Assembly: GCA_037178625.1 (NCBI GenBank) | Contig: CM074131.1 | Location: 124,001 to 188,000 of the forward strand | Direction: 5' to 3' | DNA: 64,000 nucleotides | Origin: Skeletonema tropicum | Taxonomy: Eukaryota > Bacillariophyta > Thalassiosirophyceae > Thalassiosirales > Thalassiosiraceae | Part shown: in pieces, positions 53,001 to 61,700 of the stretch | Position numbering within the stretch: the stretch's first letter is position 1 | How the letters are laid out: each line of letters opens with the position of its first letter | Program-made: the position numbers and the translations under genes | The notes under the pieces: generated by a model | Told to the model about the DNA's origin: nothing | What the model saw: the letters and a program-made list of their open reading frames with translations, nothing else | Database searches by the model: none

Positions 53001-54462
53001 TGTCCAGGATTTCCATCTTGGACACCACTTCAGCCGAGGGCGGGAATGAGGCTATCCTATTTACTTCTTTGAGCTTCTGGGGGATGCGTCTATCTGTGAA
53101 GCCTTTTTTTAATTGTGCAAGGTACTTCACTCTAATCCGCGGCACCTTGGAGTTAAGCTTTCTAGCCTTCGGTGGCACAATACGACAGATAGAAGTGCCA
53201 ATAACCGACCGCATCTGTAGGTCGACAACCACTGGCCGGTGATCTCCCAAATCACCGTCGAACGGTAAGTAGCTGGCTCCAGTTAGTTCAACGTCATCCG
53301 AGATCCAAATACCGTCTATGGCCCCATTCTTTTGGCTGTTGCCTCGAAAATGTGTAGCAGGACCTCTTCTGCCGGGGACCATACGGTGCACTGCTTCCCT
53401 CATGCGGATATCATCCTCTGCAAGTCGTTTACTGAGGACTCCGTCCAACACATTCTCATTAGCATCCATCATCAGAACAACCCTGTCGCCTTTGCTGCGC
53501 CACCGTTTGATGGCGTCGACAATGTGTCTCCGGAACAGATCCTTGGGGTTGGTCTTCAGCTGGTGCGATTGGATGTATCTCTCAATATGTTGATAGTATG
53601 TACCAACCCCCTCTGATTTACAGGGCGCGTAGGCACTTAAGAAGACTGTTCTCACGCCATTGACCGGCTCCGTCCTATACCAGCTGAACATTCCCAGCTC
53701 AGTGGAATCTTTACCGCAGGTCATGGGTAAGCCCGACAACTCGTCTCTAATCACAACTGCTGTCCCCCCCGCTTGAACATTACCAATGTTCTGAAGTTCC
53801 CGAGTGTTCTGAGAATGTACTGATTTGATTCTGTCATCTCCATGCCTTAGCATCGAGGCTACCGTCACTGATGATTTTAGATGGTGGAAGTTGGTGTTGG
53901 TCTCCTGGAGCCCCAGAACATCCACACCATACGTCCGCAGGACGTGCTTGAGTCTATCTACCTTGTGGTTGTTGTGCTTCCACAGACTGAGCCCGTTGAT
54001 ATTCAACGACATTATTCGAACTACATCACTGCCCTTCTCCTCCACCCTCAAGTTCCCGTAAATTTTCACAATCGTATTCTCCACTGTCTGGCCAAGTGGA
54101 CGGAGTTCTTTCGTCGAGGGGGTTCTATCTTGTTTCTCCCTCTCTTTGTGCCTATAATCATCAAGCAGTTCATTGAGGTCTTTTGCTGACGGATCATCGC
54201 ACCAACGCTGCCTATTTGCTATGAGCTGCCTCATCGTATCTGCATCTAACTTATCACTTGTATTATTCTTTTCGCTGCTGTACCTCCCTCTAAATTTGAC
54301 GTGGTTGCGTGTATTCGAGAGTCGGTACTGTTGTGCACGCCGGGCCGATTTCTTCTGATTGGAGGTACTGCGGCGAGGTTGTTGCTTACGTTGCCTCTCT
54401 TGAATGGATTGGCTCACCTCGGGGTATCGGGCAAAATACCGTAGAGGCTGCCCATTATCCAT
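47095..54462 (-). CDS. LINE2 ORF2 polyprotein: AP endonuclease, RT, RNase H, CCHC zinc motif, Ulp1-like protease
   Basis: The 2,455-residue product contains, in order: a basic N-terminus; an AP-type endonuclease at about 147-418 (N154, E187, D333, N335, D383, D407, H408); reverse transcriptase at about 745-1010 (D884 in QVDAAQCYD, Y993-V-D-D996); RNase H at about 1522-1680 (D1528, E1572, D1602, H1649, D1668 or D1670); a zinc motif C1787-x2-C1790-x7-H1798-x3-C1802; and a Ulp1/C48-like cysteine protease at about 2120-2305 with H2211, D2228, Q2278 and C2284 in QTNGHDCG. The C-terminus is rich in Lys/Arg (KRRRNNKR, PPKRKKRK) and may act as a nuclear signal. The endonuclease and RT carry out target-primed reverse transcription. 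The protease substrate (polyprotein, SUMO or another host protein) is unknown. Start is the ATG of TAATG. Confidence 0.93.
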   Translation of the reverse strand: MDNGQPLRYFARYPEVSQSIQERQRKQQPRRSTSNQKKSARRAQQYRLSNTRNHVKFRGRYSSEKNNTSDKLDADTMRQLIANRQRWCDDPSAKDLNELLDDYRHKEREKQDRTPSTKELRPLGQTVENTIVKIYGNLRVEEKGSDVVRIMSLNINGLSLWKHNNHKVDRLKHVLRTYGVDVLGLQETNTNFHHLKSSVTVASMLRHGDDRIKSVHSQNTRELQNIGNVQAGGTAVVIRDELSGLPMTCGKDSTELGMFSWYRTEPVNGVRTVFLSAYAPCKSEGVGTYYQHIERYIQSHQLKTNPKDLFRRHIVDAIKRWRSKGDRVVLMMDANENVLDGVLSKRLAEDDIRMREAVHRMVPGRRGPATHFRGNSQKNGAIDGIWISDDVELTGASYLPFDGDLGDHRPVVVDLQMRSVIGTSICRIVPPKARKLNSKVPRIRVKYLAQLKKGFTDRRIPQKLKEVNRIASFPPSAEVVSKMEILDNMIEEEMLHAEAKCRVIYPAHYEFSPAIQSWMDKCHLLKWILRHHQGKKVNWGNLRRFARRKGMEDCLRYPVDEVVQLYKETKKRTRELMAESPYLRKHFLHEKLTDAVINERVDEAKRVELILKGEAQRKQWQGIKRATKQQGVMNVTRVEVTQADGKVVEHATKESIEEALKSELRTRFGRATSAPVCQGVLFDLLGVYADTNTAVEILEGSFAPPPDTDQRTILILDEIAAIWKKIGDGEISVVVSQEDYQYYWRKVKERTSSSISGLHFGHYKSIAFDDDLSRLLAKKFSLMIQTGTGPERWARGLSVMLEKIAGVALVNKLRAILLLEADFNFCKKLIFGHRMLDLARAKGMVPEEIYSGKGRTAEDAILQQVLMYDIARITKRPLLVAQVDAAQCYDRVALPIASLTLQAFKVPKCAALSMLRPLHNMEFFLRTGFGQSSSYFGGKEDGKHGLAQGNGAAPPTWQQISTVMINTHKTNGHGVEVKCPISHKKINQVGILYVDDTNLWEGLRADDDIISTSARGQESISDWAGALGETGGALKPDKCGVTIHDQTPDGKGGWCYTDQKAMPSDGEEVDMSELDDLIFHVPTTDGGSAQIDRLPSNKADNNLGLYARPDGKPDQHFEQMREKMTTWTAQIKSGQIPTRSVWMSYTNQLWSGLRYGLGACSASIPELKKGLMSADFYMLSNLGVNRSITKEWRYLPATFGGIGLYDLTVETAAATLSSFLQHYGTPSALGITLRAAMEHLQVEIGVPDCPFNYDFEVWGHLSTNAWAKALWEKIDELGIVLDLQYDDIPIPRSKDRAIMDCMVELGLRGTELQRVNRVRKAQEAMFLSDVTTPNGRYLEQYLLDGHWKDSPEGRLGKQRSTLEFGTEYPTEADWKLWKRSLQRLTDSKSLFLKEPLGDWINPSKRIWRHFLNTNTRTVEIHSDDTIYEYAHDVESNDRVSIMQPVRVLDEPASSVVPTTILEYEDGSIKLLAQGPPLASQPEVVAPTTFLERLRSKGGEWMWDSISFSSDPSWIVEAIQRGSLFCCTDGSYMKKLAPEICGAAWVFYCAESQQWLKGEFTEHSKWANSYRGEQLGMLAIHLILLTIEEHYGVPLSNANIFCDNKGTILTFSSKYDRVPGSAKNNDILRVLRKIQSVSALAHKLSHVKAHQDDSLGYACLALEARLNVDCDFRAKAAIKRAIENFSSLPVTLSLPLEAAVVIIDGIKQTADLAKDLRYHVGKVKARQFYADEQLLHPDIFDSVAWEPLRLLLDRRPKMFNLWYAKQCSGYCGTGQMITRYDKNASDKCPNCGCFETADHLNRCKSRIRRGLLLDSINDLQEWMEGHCTHTCIQKWLPLFISLQGSTLFVDMVHSQGWRMSQQMRRVGNSLDRIGWRNVMEGKVSKEFLQMQKEHLLKNHSFLTIDSWTSGFLDKLLSLTHTQWICRNLTKHHRTQGTKALASREEILKEIEHQLNLGSDGLSAEARCLLEIPTDELYGKPTSELQYWLNAAVASRQAAGDESGGLLEPPSGQVTTGAKQREDRKSKPQGTSKTAAPARKPKALAPIFLPKKARRTLQPSALPTQPPTTLPPAVSPQQQDRIGLLQRNSDEDLHRCQVGALLRDVPANFQLCLQGGDKVRRDAMRSLRPPQWLNDEVINGYLLRVLLPKVNRQHVYIFNSFFMSTLLRTGADGRSAPSYNFDGVKRWGNRLRRKNKILGVKEIFVPINHSRTHWLLLRANTETKVITLWDSQGRKPGNQLYLTTMLRYLGDKYSELHGVPSDDWKAEWSLVDASNNSPKQTNGHDCGLFVLANATMLAQQIPLSPSSYNEGDFQLLDTRSRVAMLLWLASTNRPVPPAVRAVQSRRRQRPTQSNERSRNGQSKIKPLPAKKASAAVKHSKGKERAKRRRNNKRIIPGGPKTRGKILVTDPTPLQQTHSLLNKKRKAESVVFGEATLLATTQRHAPPKRKKRKQHHPD

Positions 54463-56345
54463 TACACCATGGGCCCCACAACACCTATATCAGATGGAGG
54501 GGCCTGGGAGAGAGCTGCCTCGGCTTGTGAGACCGAGACGTCGACGCAGTCATTAGATACCAATCTAACAAGGAATGATTCACTACCGCGATTGTGTAGA
54601 ATAAATTTGGTGTAGATGCTACACACATCCGAATCTTCACCGCAATACGTATTGCCATTTTCCAAAATATTGTCACTGTTGTTATGATGTTGTAGCACAA
54701 CTTCGACCGTAGACGTCATCCAATTCACAACGCTAAAAGGACAATAGCCAGAAGTGTTGTTGTTATGTGAAAGAGCGACAAAGGGTCTACTTTGTTGTGT
54801 ACATCTCCAATTATATTTGTGGCGTACAAGTGCCGCGTCTTCCATGCAAATTTGCTCCGATATAGGTTCTTCATCATGCCAAGGTGGGGGCCAAGGTGGT
54901 TTAGGTGGGGGGGCTGGGATTGCACCTTTTTGATGTAGTAGATTGTTGGCAGTAAGTTGTTGGACTGCTTCCTCCCTCCTCATCTTCAAGCCTTGTTTCT
55001 CAACCGATTGTGTCACAACCCAATTGTTGTTCCAGTTTCTCTCCTCTCCAACCATGAGATTAAAAGTCGTCCATCCCTGCGTTGTGTCCATTGACCGGCA
55101 GAGTCTTCCATCCCTTAATCCGTCCCTCATTCCTCCGATATCTCCAAAACAATTTTCCAAAATATTGTCACTGTTGTTATGATTTTGTAGCACAACTTCG
55201 ACTGTAGACGTCATCCAATTCACAACCCTAAAAGGACTATAGCCAGAAGTGTTGTTGTTATGTGAAAGAGCGACAAAGGGTCTACTTTGTTGTGTACATC
55301 TCCAATTATATTTGTGGCGTACAAGTGCCGCGTCTTCCATGCAAATTTGCTCCGATATAGGTTCTTCATCATGCCAAGGTGGGGGCCAAGGTGGTTTAGG
55401 TGGGGGGGCTGGGATTGCACCTTTTTGATGTAGTAGATTGTTGGCAGTAAGTTGTTGGACTGCTTCCTCCCTCCTCATCTTCAAGCCTTGTTTCTCAACC
55501 GATTGTGTCACAACCCAATTGTTGTTCCAGTTTCTCTCCTCTCCATCCATGAGATTAAAAGTCGTCCATCCCTGCGTTGTGTCCATTGACCGGCAGAGTC
55601 TTCCATCCCTTAATCCGTCCCTCATTCCTCCGATATCTCCAAAACAATTTTCCAAAATATTGTCACTGTTGTTATGATTTTGTAGCACAACTTCGACTGT
55701 AGACGTCATCCAATTCACAACCCTAAAAGGACTGTAGCCAGAAGTGTTGTTGTTATGTGAAAGAGCGACAAAGGGTCTACTTTGTTGTGTACATCTCCAA
55801 TTATATTTGTGGCGTACAAGTGCCGCGTCTTCCATGCAAATTTGCTCCGATATAGGTTCTTCATCATGCCAAGGTGGGGGCCAAGGTGGTTTAGGTGGGG
55901 GGGCTGGGATTGCACCTTTTTGATGTAGTAGATTGTTGGCAGTAAGTTGTTGGACTGCTTCCTCCCTCCTCATCTTCAAGCCTTGTTTCTCAACCGATTG
56001 TGTCACAACCCAATTGTTGTTCCAGTTTCTCTCCTCTCCATCCATGAGATTAAAAGTCGTCCATCCCTGCGTTGTGTCCATTGACCGGCAGAGTCTTCCA
56101 TCCCGTAATCCGTCCCTCATTCCTCCGATATCTCCAAAACACCATTCCTGTTTGATGTTGCAACCGGCCGGCCACATGGCCCTGCCGCCGCCCTTCCCAA
56201 ACAATGTGAGTGTAGTGTCAATTGATGCGTACTTTTTTGCCGTAGTAAGTCTCGTTTTTAAGGAGCCATTCATATGGTTATTATACATTATAGTGTTGTC
56301 GTACCCTGTTCCCAGGGTGCAGTTGGTAGCGGTGTCGGCTGCCAT
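54462..56345 (-). CDS. LINE2 ORF1 protein with internal triplication
   Basis: The 627-residue frame starts at ATG 56345 in good context (ACCATGG). Residues 69-563 are three tandem copies of a 165-residue unit, each with PPPKPPWPPP; flanks are similar to LINE1 ORF1, which has only one such unit. The repeats differ at few residues (for example NLMDGEE versus NLMVGEE). No known nucleic-acid-binding domain is visible. The stop TAA overlaps the ORF2 ATG by one base. Confidence 0.85.
   Translation of the reverse strand: MAADTATNCTLGTGYDNTIMYNNHMNGSLKTRLTTAKKYASIDTTLTLFGKGGGRAMWPAGCNIKQEWCFGDIGGMRDGLRDGRLCRSMDTTQGWTTFNLMDGEERNWNNNWVVTQSVEKQGLKMRREEAVQQLTANNLLHQKGAIPAPPPKPPWPPPWHDEEPISEQICMEDAALVRHKYNWRCTQQSRPFVALSHNNNTSGYSPFRVVNWMTSTVEVVLQNHNNSDNILENCFGDIGGMRDGLRDGRLCRSMDTTQGWTTFNLMDGEERNWNNNWVVTQSVEKQGLKMRREEAVQQLTANNLLHQKGAIPAPPPKPPWPPPWHDEEPISEQICMEDAALVRHKYNWRCTQQSRPFVALSHNNNTSGYSPFRVVNWMTSTVEVVLQNHNNSDNILENCFGDIGGMRDGLRDGRLCRSMDTTQGWTTFNLMVGEERNWNNNWVVTQSVEKQGLKMRREEAVQQLTANNLLHQKGAIPAPPPKPPWPPPWHDEEPISEQICMEDAALVRHKYNWRCTQQSRPFVALSHNNNTSGYCPFSVVNWMTSTVEVVLQHHNNSDNILENGNTYCGEDSDVCSIYTKFILHNRGSESFLVRLVSNDCVDVSVSQAEAALSQAPPSDIGVVGPMV
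54657..56141 (-). repeat. Three 495-bp in-frame tandem repeats in LINE2 ORF1
   Basis: The units are 56141-55647, 55646-55152 and 55151-54657. Each is exactly 495 bp, so the reading frame is kept. Near identity points to recent expansion, by slippage or unequal exchange. An assembly error is possible but all three units have private substitutions. Confidence 0.92.
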
Positions 56346-56439
56346 GGTTCATGTCGATCGCTGTAGACGATGTACTAATTCCTACGTAGGTATTTATGTC
56401 ATTTTTTCATATCTTTTCCAGACAACCTGCTTGAGATTG

Positions 56440-56456
56440 TGGCCAAATGATTACTA
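56440..56456 (+). repeat. Target-site duplication of LINE2, right copy
   Basis: Identical to 46862-46878; it marks the 5' end of the minus-strand LINE2 at 56439. Confidence 0.95.
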
Positions 56457-58471
56457 GATGGGACAAGGAAGCCTCAGCGTTGTGTCCCAACTGCGGGTGT
56501 TACGAAACGGCTGACCACCTGAATCGGTGTACAAGTGACATTAGACGGGGATTACTCAGCGACTGCATTGAGAATTTATTGGACTGGATGAGAGACCACC
56601 ACACCCACCCCGACCTAATGATTTGGATCCCAAGGTTTATTGCAGCCCAAGGCAAGCGATTGTTTGTGGACCTGCCGGACAAGTATGGCGACAGTATGTC
56701 CCAGGAAACGAGACAAGTTGGTAATAGTTTGGATAGAATCGGATGGAGACATTTCACGGAGGGAAAAGTGTCCGTCGGGCTTCTACAACTGCAACAAAAT
56801 TATCTTCTGGGCATGCGGCTCCGGCTGACCATCGACAGTTGGACGAAGGGCTTCCTGGACCAGCTACTCTCCCTCACGCACACCCAATGGATTTGCAGGA
56901 ACCTCACCAAACACCACAAAACCAAAGGCACGAAGGTCCTGGCTTCGAGAGAACAAATCCAGAAAGAGATAGAGCACCAACTTAGTTTAGGAACTGACGG
57001 CCTGCCGGAAGAAGCTAGATGTCTGCTGGAAATCCAACCGGAGGAACTTTTTGCCAAGAGCACTGAGCAACAACAGTATTGGTTGAATGCGGCGGTGGCG
57101 AGTAGAGAAGCGGCCGGAGACCTCACGGGAGGTAGACTGGACAATGAAAATCCGTCGATGGCTCAACCAAGGACCGCTCCACAGGAAACAGACGTGACAG
57201 CAGCCACTAGCACCGACAAGACGACTGCCACGAAGGCTCCTTTGCGTTTTGCCCCTATCTTTCAGCAGCAACTTCGGGCAGAAGCTCGGGCCTCCTCCAC
57301 CCGGCAGAGGCCAAGGCTACCGCCAGACCTAGGGACGCAACGCACCGATTGTCTGGAGCTGCTACGACGTAATACGGATGAAGAGACAAGGACATTCTCC
57401 CCAAGGGACCTCTTCAGAGCGGTCCCCGAGACTTTCACCCTTGACATGGCAGGAGGAGATAAGGTTCACCGGGAAGCAATGCTCTCACTGCGACCACCAC
57501 AATGGCTAAACGACGAAATCATCAACAGTTTCCTCCGCAGGGTTCTCTTTCCAAAGGTGAACTCCCAACGGGTCTACTTCTTCACCTCCTTCTTCATGTC
57601 AGCACTCCTTCAGACTGGGACAGACGGGCAATCAATACCCATCTACAACTACAACAATGTGCGCTCCTGGGGCAATACGTTGAGACGGAAGAACGGGATC
57701 TTGGGGGTGCGGGAGATATACGTGCCGATTAACCGGGGTAATCGCCATTGGTTGCTCCTCAAAGCCGACACCGTCCTCAAGGAGATTAAACTGTGGGATT
57801 CCCAGGGCAGGAAGGAGTATAACCAGCGGTACCTAAGGGCTATGCTGCAGTATCTCAAGGATAAGTATCGAGAAATACATGGGGAGGCGAACGCTGATTG
57901 GGACAACTCTTGGCGACTCATCGATGACTCAATGAACTCTCCACGGCAGACCAACGGATATGATTGTGGTCTCTTTGTCCTCGTCAACGCAACCCTACTG
58001 GCACAAAACATCCCTCTGTGCGAGAATTCCTACAACCAGGCGGACTTCCTCCTCAAAGAGACTAGGATGAGGATCGCAATGTTGCTGTGGTCTAGCAGCA
58101 GGAATCAACCAAGAGCTCCTGCCGCAGCAAGACTGCCTAGCCGATCGAATTCAACGGGTGGCAAGCGCAAGAGTGGTCACCTCGCAGCGGGCAAGCCTAT
58201 CCCCAAGCCGGTCAGGGTAAAGACGGCTGGCTCAGGTTCATCGTGCAAGGAGCGCAATAAACGACGGAGAAAGGACAAGCGGATTATCCCAGGCGGCCCC
58301 AAACCTAGAGGTAAAGTCCACGGGGACGACCCAACTCCAATGCAGCAGACAGAGTCCCTCCTTAATCAGAAAAGGAGCGCTGCATCGCTCGCTGTTGGGG
58401 ATTCAACACTTCAGGCCACTACCCAAAGACACGCACCTCCCAAGCGGAAGAAACGGAAGCTGCCAACCTGA
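56440..58471 (+). pseudogene. LINE1 ORF2, 3' part: zinc motif and Ulp1-like protease
   Basis: This is the separated C-terminal part of LINE1 ORF2, in frame from the duplicated target site. It begins GQMITRWDKEA and has the zinc motif CPNCGCYETADHLNRC. The Ulp1-like domain shows H in NRHWLLL (57746-57748), D in LWDSQG (57797-57799), Q (57947-57949) and C in QTNGYDCG (57965-57967). The tail is Lys/Arg-rich. All four catalytic residues are also found in LINE2, which argues for selection on the protease while the family was active. On its own the fragment has an ATG at 56447 but no known promoter. Confidence 0.9.
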
Positions 58472-58527
58472 GGCCACATGCAGGCTATTTCCCTTCGTGT
58501 TAGCAGATGCACTCTCACCTGGTTTCG

Positions 58528-58601
58528 AACGCTCCGGCGTTTAAGAGGAGCACCCGGCTCCTACGGGGGCACCCGTCTTGCTGTCTGGTAAGCCTTTCGG
58601 C
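58528..58601 (+). other. LINE1 3' UTR hairpin cluster
   Basis: Four hairpins in order: AACGC-TCCG-GCGTT (58528-58541), GGAGC/GCTCC (58547-58561), ACGGG/CCCGT (58563-58576) and GCC-TTTC-GGC (58592-58601). The first is a UNCG-type tetraloop (TTCG in LINE2). The second swaps the C-G pair for the T-A pair of LINE2. The downstream string GATATCTAATCTGATTAA and the TTTA tail are also shared. Confidence 0.75.
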
Positions 58602-58685
58602 AGTAAAAGACCGTACATTGTACCTAAGCAGGTCCAGATTATACTCGTGTAGATATCTAATCTGATTAATTTTGTATTTATTTAT

Positions 58686-58702
58686 TGATTTGATCGTTGT
58701 TT
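58686..58702 (+). repeat. Target-site duplication of LINE1, 3' side
   Basis: Identical to 40488-40504. It ends 18 bp from the stop codon of gene copy B. Confidence 0.95.
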
Positions 58703-58720
58703 CCTTCTCTGATGTCCGAG

Positions 58721-61700
58721 TTACCCAATGGTGCTAGTGACCTCGGGAGCAGTTGTGACAGACTTGGCATAAAGCAAGCTGCCACGGAGCGCAGAAATTA
58801 CCCACTTATCCCTTCTAGTACTGCAATCTGAATGGGATTTATCCACCCTGTATCCTGTGTTGTAAAAGTCGAAACCTAAGTAAATCACTCGGCCCTCTCC
58901 ATGAGGGAATATGACAACGGCAGCTGAATCTTTTGTTCCAAAGATCGGAATGCATTCTACGCTCCTGCAGTTGACATGTTGTGTAGCACTTGGACATCCA
59001 AGCGCGACGTTTTCGTACTCCCATGGAGTGCCAACGCTATTTTCTACATTTCTGCGGCTGGTTTTGCAGTTTTCATTCGTTAGATCCCACCCAAAAGCAT
59101 CATTCAGAAAATCAACATCCCTGTTCCCGTAGGTTCCCGTCATCACTAATGTGCCTCCATTCTGCACAAATTCGTTCAGGATGCCTTGAGACACACTATC
59201 CCAGCCATACAATGTGCGTTCCATGTCAACCATGAAGAAGAATCTCATGGAAGCAAGCTTGTACGCGAGGTCTGGATCATGAAAATATGAAACTGATTCA
59301 TCCACAACGAAACTGGAGAAAGCACCATCAGTCTTGATGTAATTCTTGATAATAGAGACGATGTTCCAAGTTTCTGCGTGACAGGCGCCGGGTAAACTAC
59401 CACCATTGAGGTTTGGTTGCATGTAAACTCCAACCTTGGTCACGTCTCGCTTGTAGCATTGAAACTCTTGGGTGACCTCATATGTAAACGATGATTCTAT
59501 GTCGGCAAAGATAGCAGGATGATAGACAGGCACTCCAGTCGCAACTCCAGGGGTGATAGTATGATCTACAGGTGGGTCATTTTGGAGGTTGGAAGGTATT
59601 GCGCCCCCCTCAAAAGCACACCAACATAAATCCACCTTGGAGCTGTAGGCAAATCCAACGAGACCACCGCTGCTTGGGACGGGATATTCTACAAATTTGT
59701 GACACCAGTCAGCACATTCTTCAACGCTTTTGATGAGTCCTGGGAATGCAGGGCGCACTTCGTCATAAAATTGTCCGGTGGAATCTCTGCAATACCCTGC
59801 AAATCCTGTCTCCAAACTGAAGTAATCATTTCCGGTTCCTTCTTTGCTTTCCGACTCTTCGAATGGAAAATCCACAATCAAACCCTTCAACTCAATCTCA
59901 GCAAATTGAAGATCAGTAGGTGGAGGGTCCATCTGTCTCTGAGATGGAAAGAGAATTCTGCGTGGAATCGAGATGAAAGGTAAGGCGAGTAGTCTTTAAT
60001 GAATGAAACCAAAGAAAAAATTAATCGTGTCATTAGCACTGATCTCTACGTACCTGTACTCCGAATATACATTAGTATTTTCCAAGAAAGAAGCCTCCGT
60101 GAAGAATTTGCTTTCATCTCCTGACTCGTAAGATGAGAATATTGAGAGACCTTTGCCGTTTCTTTCGGCCGCACTCATTTCCAAAGGCCCCACTGCAATG
60201 TCTTCCCAGTCTGTGGGATCTCCAGTCCATGAAGCCCATGTCTCTTCTTGAAAGTAGAACATTTGGTTTGACCCTCCATGACAACCATGTCCAACTAAAT
60301 AACCATAGTTGTAGTCGTAATCAATACAGTTGTCGTCTTTATTCATAAATCTCTGAGAATCAACATCATACGGCCATACCTGATCATCACGGGTACTAGA
60401 ACAACCTCGAAAGAGAAGTCCCTCTCCAATTCCCGCTGAAATGCACCAGTTACCTAGCCCAATGTTACGAATTTTACCTGCTTTTGACTGGTAAAACAGT
60501 TGCATAGGATTGGAAGGGTCACATGCCGATGGAAGTATCCTATAATCTGACTGCACCTCCCAGCACAAATTGTCCCACTTATCTCTGACGAGAGAACCTG
60601 GTTGGATGCGACCTTGGATAGTAAACTCCATTGGGTCACCGAAAGCGTAATTGTTCGGATTGTAAATTCGAAGCCCATTCACGATCGAAAGCTTTTGGTG
60701 AGATGGTTTGACGATAAGTCCAGGGATCTCAGTGGAATAACTCTCTCTGTTACAGTGGAACTTGTTGGTTGTCCCATCCACAGCTCCTGACAATGCAGCT
60801 GCACTTGTGTCCTGACAATTGACAGGAACTATCGTCGAATCGACATCCAAAACGGAGGCAACTAACGTGCCATCGTATGAATATCCAGCTTCCCAGTCAG
60901 GCACAGTTCCCTTGTAGTAGCAAGTAGAACTCAACGCTCCAACTTCACAGTTACTTGCTTGTTCACATTGTAACTTTGTGACAGATTCACTCGTGCAAAC
61001 CCGAGTCAATTGAATGTTAGACACCTCAGCTGTCGCCAGGCCACCGTTTGTACGCGAAGTAACAGCAATGCCCACATAATATCCGGTAGAACGAATGTTG
61101 ACCATTGACAGACTAACTCCAAATTGGTACCAGGTACTGGAGGTTGAAGAATCGGGGCGATAGTAGGCAGTCAAGACATTTCCTACCTTCGTGACCTTAA
61201 GCCAAACCTTTGACGGAGTGTAAAGCCAACTCTGCGCATGATAAGTAGAACAGGCTGTACAAGTTCGGTACTGATTTGCAACGCCTTTGCTGCGAGTGAG
61301 GAACATCGTATAGTGACTGCTAGCCGATGAAAGAGAGTCACGAAACATTATTCCAGTTTTGGCCCAGCTCCTAGACGCGGAGAAACTTTCAATGAGTGCT
61401 GTGAAGGTAACATCGCCAGATGTTTCCACAAACATGTAATGAAAGGCGTCATTGAAGCCGTATATGTCAGACCCAGACCCTTGAACAATATGAAGTCCAG
61501 ATTCAGGATTTGATGAGCCACCTGTGTGCCCCACTGTCCCAATGTCTCTCGAGGAGAAGTCTTCCTCAAAAACCATTCTAGCAGTAGGAGCAGGTGTTGG
61601 ATACTGCGAGACGGTAGGGGGTTGTGAATTTGTAGGACTGATGGTCGGTGGGAAAGTACTTGTGGGGCTTACACTCGGCTTATGCGTTGGCATGGTAGAT

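Larger units (their letters stand above)
46879..56439 (-). mobile_element. LINE2: intact non-LTR retrotransposon nested in LINE1
   Basis: The 9,561-bp element lies on the minus strand: 5' UTR 56439-56346, ORF1 56345-54462, ORF2 54462-47095, 3' UTR 47094-46879 ending in TTTA repeats. Both ORFs are open. It is a relative of LINE1, with the same domain order, UAAUG junction and 3' UTR hairpins, but is clearly diverged in sequence. So it is not a local copy of LINE1. An intact element with perfect target duplications is a candidate for recent activity. Confidence 0.95.
40505..58685 (+). mobile_element. LINE1: non-LTR retrotransposon, split by LINE2
   Basis: Without the nested element and one target duplication this LINE is about 8.6 kb. 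It has a 95-bp 5' UTR, ORF1 (40600-41538), ORF2 (41538 onward, interrupted at 46878 and resumed at 56440), a 3' UTR with hairpins and a short TTTA-rich tail. The perfect 17-bp duplication and the otherwise open frames suggest recent insertion. Its 5' UTR shares the motif CTACGTAGGAACTAGT (40556-40571) with LINE2, where it reads CTACGTAGGAATTAGT. It lies in the 3' UTR of gene copy B, tail to tail with that gene. Confidence 0.95.
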
